This document shows positions 60,066-64,000 of a stretch of DNA of 64,000 nt, piece by piece. The stretch is from Neobacillus paridis (GTDB lineage: Bacteria; Bacillota; Bacilli; Bacillales; Cytobacillaceae): positions 115,988 through 179,987 of the forward strand of contig NZ_JAESWB010000233.1 of assembly GCF_016765675.1 (NCBI RefSeq). Direction: 5' to 3'. The translations under genes were made by a program, and so were the position numbers. The notes under the pieces were generated by a model that saw only the letters and a list, made by a program, of their open reading frames with translations, was not told the origin of the DNA and searched no databases. The stretch's first letter is position 1. Every line of letters begins with the position of its first letter.

Positions 60066-60857
60066 GTGAGTTCCCAAATTATCATTGTCTTAATATTAAA
60101 CTTTATCATATCTTTAATTGGCACATTAGCGTATTCTGTCAGAATGGTTGGGGTCAGAACAGGGAAAATCGCTGTTTCATTTGCCGTATTTAATATCTTA
60201 TCCCTAATTTCCAGGATGGCCGTAACCTTTCAGGTGCCGCTATTAACAAAATATGTGGAACATCATACCGGCTCCAGTCATCTGTTACAAATTTTTAATG
60301 GAATTATTATCGTATCGGGTGCTGCAACTATTGTCGGGGCATTCTTAATCCCAACATTTCAGCGACTTTTTTTTAAAGGAGTATTACGTTTCTCCGTTGA
60401 TCGGTCAATTCCAAAGCTTGTCATCCATAGTTTTTCAAAAGCGGGAATTCACTATATCAAGGACTGTGTTGCCATTCCGGTAAAAGAGAATATAACAGGC
60501 TTTAAGTTCAGGAAATTACCCGGGAAAATTATTATTTATAATGTTATTGCTGTTGCTTTGTTAACCGTAGGGGCATTGGCGCCCATTTATGCCGGAAGTA
60601 TTGCTCCGGACCTTAGGGCTACCTGTATTACCTTATCGTCCATCATAAATGGTTTTGCGACGATTCTCATGTCGATCTTTATCGATCCGCAGTTATCGAT
60701 TATGACTGATGATGTGATGGAAGGTAAATGTACAGAGGAAGATTTTCGAACAGTGGTGATTGGAATGGTTGGAAGTAAAACACTAGGAACATTCGCTTCG
60801 ATGCTGTTAATTATTCCTGCTTCGTATTTGATCGTATTTATTGCAAAAATTATTTAG
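60066..60857 (+). CDS. amj: lipid II flippase Amj
   Basis: A 263-residue polytopic membrane protein of the Amj (formerly YdaH/DUF2837) family, which flips lipid II across the membrane as an alternative to MurJ. The N-terminus SSQIIIVLILNFIISLIGTLAYSVRMVGVRTGKIAVSFAVFNILSLISRMAVTFQVPLLTKYVE and the later GSIAPDLRATCITLSSIINGFATILMSIFIDPQLSIMTDDV are characteristic. The start is GTG 60066 after GGGAGGAAAG; the ATG at 60051 precedes that site. In B. subtilis amj is under sigma-M control, but I could not find a convincing sigma-M promoter (TGAAAC...CGTC) here. Confidence 0.93.
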   Translation: MSSQIIIVLILNFIISLIGTLAYSVRMVGVRTGKIAVSFAVFNILSLISRMAVTFQVPLLTKYVEHHTGSSHLLQIFNGIIIVSGAATIVGAFLIPTFQRLFFKGVLRFSVDRSIPKLVIHSFSKAGIHYIKDCVAIPVKENITGFKFRKLPGKIIIYNVIAVALLTVGALAPIYAGSIAPDLRATCITLSSIINGFATILMSIFIDPQLSIMTDDVMEGKCTEEDFRTVVIGMVGSKTLGTFASMLLIIPASYLIVFIAKII

Positions 60858-61020
60858 GATTCGTATGTTAGTGTTTATTGTGGAACAAAATTGGAAGCAA
60901 TAATACTTTGAGGAGGCAATAAGCTTCCGAATCTTATATGACATGATATAATAATAGTTGGAAAAAATAAACAATAAGTCAAAATAAAAGCGTTAATGCT
61001 TTAAAAGAGAGGTTGATGGT

Positions 61021-62253
61021 ATGGGAGCTTGGAAAAATCCAATTCTCTTAATTTCAGGAATTGGTATTTCCTATTTGGGAAATTGGATTTATCTAATCGC
61101 CATAAATATTTCAATCTTAAATTTAACTGGATCAGCAGCGGCAGTGGCCGGTCTGTTCATCATCCGTCCGATCGCCGTTTTACTTACAAATTTTTGGTCA
61201 GGCAGTGTTATTGACCGTGTTAATAAAAGACGATTAATGATTTTAGTTGATATTGCCAGGGGGATTTTAGTTTTTTGTATCCCATTCATGAAATCGTTGT
61301 GGGTTATTTATTTTTTTATGCTCATCATTAATATGGTCGGGGCATTCTTCGGCCCCAGTTCGTCAGTATATATAACAAAGCTGATCCCAGTGGAAAATCG
61401 TAAGAGCTTTAATTCGATAATGAGTATGATGAATTCAGGGGCATTCCTCCTGGGCCCCGCCCTCTCAGGGGTTCTGATTATGAACTTTGACACCAATTTA
61501 TGTATTTTTATTAATGCGATTAGCTTTTTTATGTGTGCCTTTTTCATTTATCTCCTTCCCAATGTAGAGGAAAATGAAGAAAAAATACGGGAGCCTCTCA
61601 AATGGAAAATACTTGTGAAGGATTGGAAAAAGGTTAAAGAGTTCTCCTTTAGGTCGAAATTTTTTATAATGGTTTATCTGTTATTTCAAAGTGCCTTGTT
61701 AATTGGATTTGCTCTGGATTCACAAGAGGTTACATTTATCAAACAACATTTGAAACTATCCGATCAAGACTATGGCTTAATCGTAAGTATTACTGGAATT
61801 GGGTCTTTGATAGGTGGAATGGTTTCGGCTGTTGTAGCCAAAAAGGTGCCGTTAAGACTATATTTGGGGGGCGGGATATTCTTAACATCCATAGGTTATA
61901 TCTTGTTTTATTCTTCCATTAACTTTATTTCTGCAACTTTGGCGTTTGTCTTTCTGGGTTTCTTCATGACTTTTGCAAACGCAGGGTATGCAACCTTTTT
62001 CCAAAATAGTGTTCCCGCAATTATTATGGGTCGGTTCGCGAGTATAGCGGATATGGTGCAGGGAACAATTCAAATAGGTCTTACACTTTTTCTGGGCTTT
62101 TTTGCAGAGTGGTTCTCATTGCAAATGGTTTGTATCATTTTTAGCGGTGTTGGAATATTATTTGCTGCAGCACTTTTGGCAGTAACAATACTGCCTTCCA
62201 AAGTGCATTATTTTGTTGAAACCGCAAATTCTTACTCCAAGGAACTGGCATGA
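61021..62253 (+). CDS. MFS transporter
   Basis: A 410-residue major facilitator with about 12 helices. LYLGNWIYLIAINISILNLTGSAAAVAGLFIIRPIAVLLTNFWSGSVIDRVNKRRLMILVDIARG (written here from SYLGNW) shows helices 1-2 with the MFS motif NFWSGSVIDRVNKRR. SSSVYITKLIPVENRKSFNSIMSMMNSGAFLLGPALSGVL is the helix 4-5 region typical of the MFS_3/macrolide-efflux-like group. AGAGAGG lies 7 bases before the ATG. The substrate is unknown; a drug or peptide export role is the usual assumption. It is a single gene ending at a bidirectional terminator. Confidence 0.9.
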   Translation: MGAWKNPILLISGIGISYLGNWIYLIAINISILNLTGSAAAVAGLFIIRPIAVLLTNFWSGSVIDRVNKRRLMILVDIARGILVFCIPFMKSLWVIYFFMLIINMVGAFFGPSSSVYITKLIPVENRKSFNSIMSMMNSGAFLLGPALSGVLIMNFDTNLCIFINAISFFMCAFFIYLLPNVEENEEKIREPLKWKILVKDWKKVKEFSFRSKFFIMVYLLFQSALLIGFALDSQEVTFIKQHLKLSDQDYGLIVSITGIGSLIGGMVSAVVAKKVPLRLYLGGGIFLTSIGYILFYSSINFISATLAFVFLGFFMTFANAGYATFFQNSVPAIIMGRFASIADMVQGTIQIGLTLFLGFFAEWFSLQMVCIIFSGVGILFAAALLAVTILPSKVHYFVETANSYSKELA

Positions 62254-62270
62254 TATTTTTCCGGTATAAA

Positions 62271-62299
62271 AAAACGAAGAGCTCTGAGCTCTTCGTTTT
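62271..62299. terminator. bidirectional rho-independent terminator
   Basis: AAAACGAAGAGCT (62271-62283), loop CTG and AGCTCTTCGTTTT (62287-62299). It lies between convergent genes. Confidence 0.92.
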
Positions 62300-62311
62300 A
62301 ATATATCGGCC

Positions 62312-63661
62312 TTAGCCGACCCCATGTAAGAAAAAGTTGGTTAAAAACAACAGTGAAATGATAAAACTTGCCAGCGACAGCTGCTCATGCTTATTGGTAA
62401 AAATTTTCACCAGTGGGTAGGCAATAAAGCCGAAGGCAATTCCGTTCACGATACTGTAAGTTAAGGGAATCATAATGATGATTAAAAACGCTGGAAATGC
62501 TTCGGTAAAGTCCGTTAAGTCAATGTTGGTAACATTGGTCAGCATTAATCCGCCGATGATAATCAGGATCGGTGCAATCGCCGTGTCTGGTACCAGCTTG
62601 ATAAACGGTATAAAGAAAAGCGATGCCAGCATCAATATACCCGTGACAACTGAAGTTAACCCGGTTTTTCCTCCCGATGTAATCCCTGCCGCTGTTTCCA
62701 CCGTGGAAACGGATGGGCTTGTTCCAAAAAGTCCGCAAACAATCGTGGTTAGTGAGACAGCCCGTAATGACTTTTCGTTCTTTTCCGGCGCTTGCAGCAT
62801 ACCGTTCACTTGGGAATGGACCAGCCCGATATTTTCAAAGACTAGCACCAAAACAAGTGAAAAGACTGCAGACCAAAATGGGATGCTCAGCCATTTTCCA
62901 AAATCGGCACTGAGAAAAACATGTCGATATTCCTTAAAAGATAGGAAGCTGGTATCCATTCCGGAAAAATGAACAATGCCAAAAAGATAGGAAACGAGCG
63001 TGCCTAGCACGATACTGATTAAAAAGTTTCCCGGTACTTTTTTTAAAAATAAGAATAAGGTAATGATCAAATTAATAATCGAAGCCAGAACAACCGGTGC
63101 TGATAAATCGCCAAGAGTCACAAAATTCGCCGCGTTTCCTACTACAAGTCCGCTCTTTTGCAATCCAATAAAAGCAATAAACAAGCCAATTCCCACTGAA
63201 ATGGCCTCTTTTAATGAAGCAGGAATGGAGTTTGATAGGATCGTAGATAACTTTGTAAATGTAATCAGAACGAAAAGTATTCCGGAAATGACAACCGCTC
63301 CTAATGCCTCCATATAATTAAGCCCTAACGAACCGACAATCGTGTAGGTAAACAGAGCATTGATGCCCATACCCGGAACGAGAATTAATGGTGCATTTGC
63401 GATCAATGCCACTAAAAGACAGCCGATAAATGAGGACAATATCGTTGCGATAATACCAGCCTCAAGCGGTATTCCAGCATCCTCCAGAATTTTTGCATTG
63501 ACGGCAATAATATACACGATCGAAAAAAACGATGTAACCCCGGCTACAACCTCCGTTCTTATAGTTGTTTCATGCTGCTTAAGTTTAAAAACTCCTCTCA
63601 TATTTGTAATCACACTTTCGTGTTGCCCTCTCCCACCCGCATCAAGTATCTTTAATTTCAA
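62312..63661 (-). CDS. NCS2/AzgA family purine (guanine/hypoxanthine) permease
   Basis: A membrane permease of up to 449 residues. RTEVVAGVTSFFSIVYIIAVNAKILEDAGIP in helix 1, LVPGMGINALFTYTIVG and LKEAISVGIGLFIAFIGLQKSGLV are hallmarks of the PbuG/PbuO (AzgA) group. FENIGLVHSQVNGMLQ and TSPSVSTVETAAGITSGGKTGLTSVVTGILML are further hallmarks. The first 20 residues (from TTG 63661) look atypical. The in-frame ATG at 63601 (MRGVFKLKQHETTIRTE) fits the family N-terminus better but has no clear ribosome site, and GTG 63613 lies about 10 bases after GGAGAGGG. No purine riboswitch is visible upstream, although a -10-like TATAAT is. Confidence 0.9.
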   Translation of the reverse strand: MKLKILDAGGRGQHESVITNMRGVFKLKQHETTIRTEVVAGVTSFFSIVYIIAVNAKILEDAGIPLEAGIIATILSSFIGCLLVALIANAPLILVPGMGINALFTYTIVGSLGLNYMEALGAVVISGILFVLITFTKLSTILSNSIPASLKEAISVGIGLFIAFIGLQKSGLVVGNAANFVTLGDLSAPVVLASIINLIITLFLFLKKVPGNFLISIVLGTLVSYLFGIVHFSGMDTSFLSFKEYRHVFLSADFGKWLSIPFWSAVFSLVLVLVFENIGLVHSQVNGMLQAPEKNEKSLRAVSLTTIVCGLFGTSPSVSTVETAAGITSGGKTGLTSVVTGILMLASLFFIPFIKLVPDTAIAPILIIIGGLMLTNVTNIDLTDFTEAFPAFLIIIMIPLTYSIVNGIAFGFIAYPLVKIFTNKHEQLSLASFIISLLFLTNFFLHGVG

Positions 63662-63722
63662 CTTATGCCGGATAATATTATATCATAGAAATCAAATGGG
63701 AGTAATTGTTGTATTGAATAAT

Positions 63723-63878
63723 GAAAAGTGTTCATGGGAAGCTCTAACGGGCACAAACATGGAGAACTCCCAAGGAAAAGTGTTCATAGGAAGGTTTAAT
63801 GTGCACGAAATCGGAGAGCAGCAAATGAAAAGTGTTCATAGGAAGATCCAACGAGCACAAAAACAGGGAACCACAGTC
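63723..63878. repeat. three tandem 52-bp repeats
   Basis: Units start at 63723, 63775 and 63827 with GAAAAGTGTTCAT[AG]GGAAG, exactly 52 bp apart. Each continues with a variable stretch, then GCAC-AAA. The unit core resembles the repeats at 45180. It lies upstream of the purine permease. Confidence 0.9.
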
Positions 63879-64000
63879 AAGTCCTTGTTTATGTGTAAAT
63901 TCACTGGCAAGTGCTTTCAACCTAGCCCTCTTATTTTTTTAGCGAAACTTCCATGGATTTTTTACTTCATATCCGGTAAGGGATGTCAAATGGTTTTCAA
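63879..64000. other. window end, no feature supported
   Basis: 122 bp of AT-rich sequence. No gene, hairpin or repeat is seen. Confidence 0.4.

Noticed and set aside
63662..63722. Possible purine riboswitch upstream of the NCS2 permease
   Set aside because: The interval is too short and lacks the conserved loop and junction sequences of purine aptamers.

Overview
The window reads as chromosomal DNA of a low-GC, endospore-forming member of the Bacillaceae (Bacillus/Neobacillus-like). The evidence is strong GGAGG-type ribosome sites with frequent TTG and GTG starts, sigma-A style promoters, a CotF-type spore coat gene, an intracellular subtilisin, Ctc/L25, Amj, LrgA/LrgB, an OpuF-type osmolyte importer, and PerR-, Rex- and CcpA-type operators. 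No rRNA, tRNA, CRISPR array, prophage or intact transposon was seen.

Regions. 0-6.2 kb: a PhoR/OmpR-type two-component pair with a Met/His-rich membrane peptide, a small secreted Met-rich protein, a MarR-MFS operon with its own promoter and operator, and a lone 2,4-diaminopentanoate dehydrogenase-like gene. 6.2-12.3 kb: a secreted protein with a probable CTG start, then a PucR-controlled catabolic locus in decay (transporter without its 5' part, M24 peptidase with an in-frame core deletion, intact amidohydrolase) and a broken IS200/IS605-type element. 12.3-19 kb: oxidative stress and iron genes (katG behind a perfect PerR box, rubrerythrin behind a Rex/Fnr-type palindrome, a VIT1/CCC1 metal carrier) plus a MarR-methyltransferase operon. 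19-24 kb: DUF4256, a two-domain ADP-ribosylglycohydrolase with a dead partial paralogue 4.7 kb upstream, a SEC-C protein, and truncated methyltransferase and LysR genes. 24-29 kb: a one-chain ECF sigma/anti-sigma fusion and an OpuF-like importer. 29-34.5 kb: an acetyltransferase, a short GGDEF protein, a globin-PAS-HD-GYP protein and LrgAB. 34.5-41.6 kb: CotF-like coat protein, Ctc, Isp, small membrane and basic proteins, and an M20 dipeptidase. 41.8-47.9 kb: an isolated pduS-pduT pair, glycerate kinase, aldo/keto reductase and an RlmD-type methyltransferase. 48-52.6 kb: a TetR-NmrA module with matching operators, glutathione peroxidase, OsmC, an SDR, and two alcohol dehydrogenase stubs fused by one deletion. 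52.7-59.5 kb: two DUF485/sodium-solute-symporter modules on either side of a LytS/LytT system. 59.7-63.7 kb: a zinc-ribbon protein, Amj, an MFS carrier and an NCS2 purine permease.

The strongest systems-level signal is at 52.7-57.4 kb. Each transporter module is preceded by three direct repeats spaced exactly 21 bp, the geometry expected for a LytTR response regulator, and the second module also has a near-consensus cre site. The first half of the window is also marked by deletion-scarred genes and by a dispersed palindromic repeat (GTGCCTGTCAC ... GTGACAGGCAC). Two tandem-repeat families (21-bp GACGGGTAAA units and about 52-bp units) occupy several intergenic regions.

All functional calls come from reading translations and motifs by eye; no database search was run.
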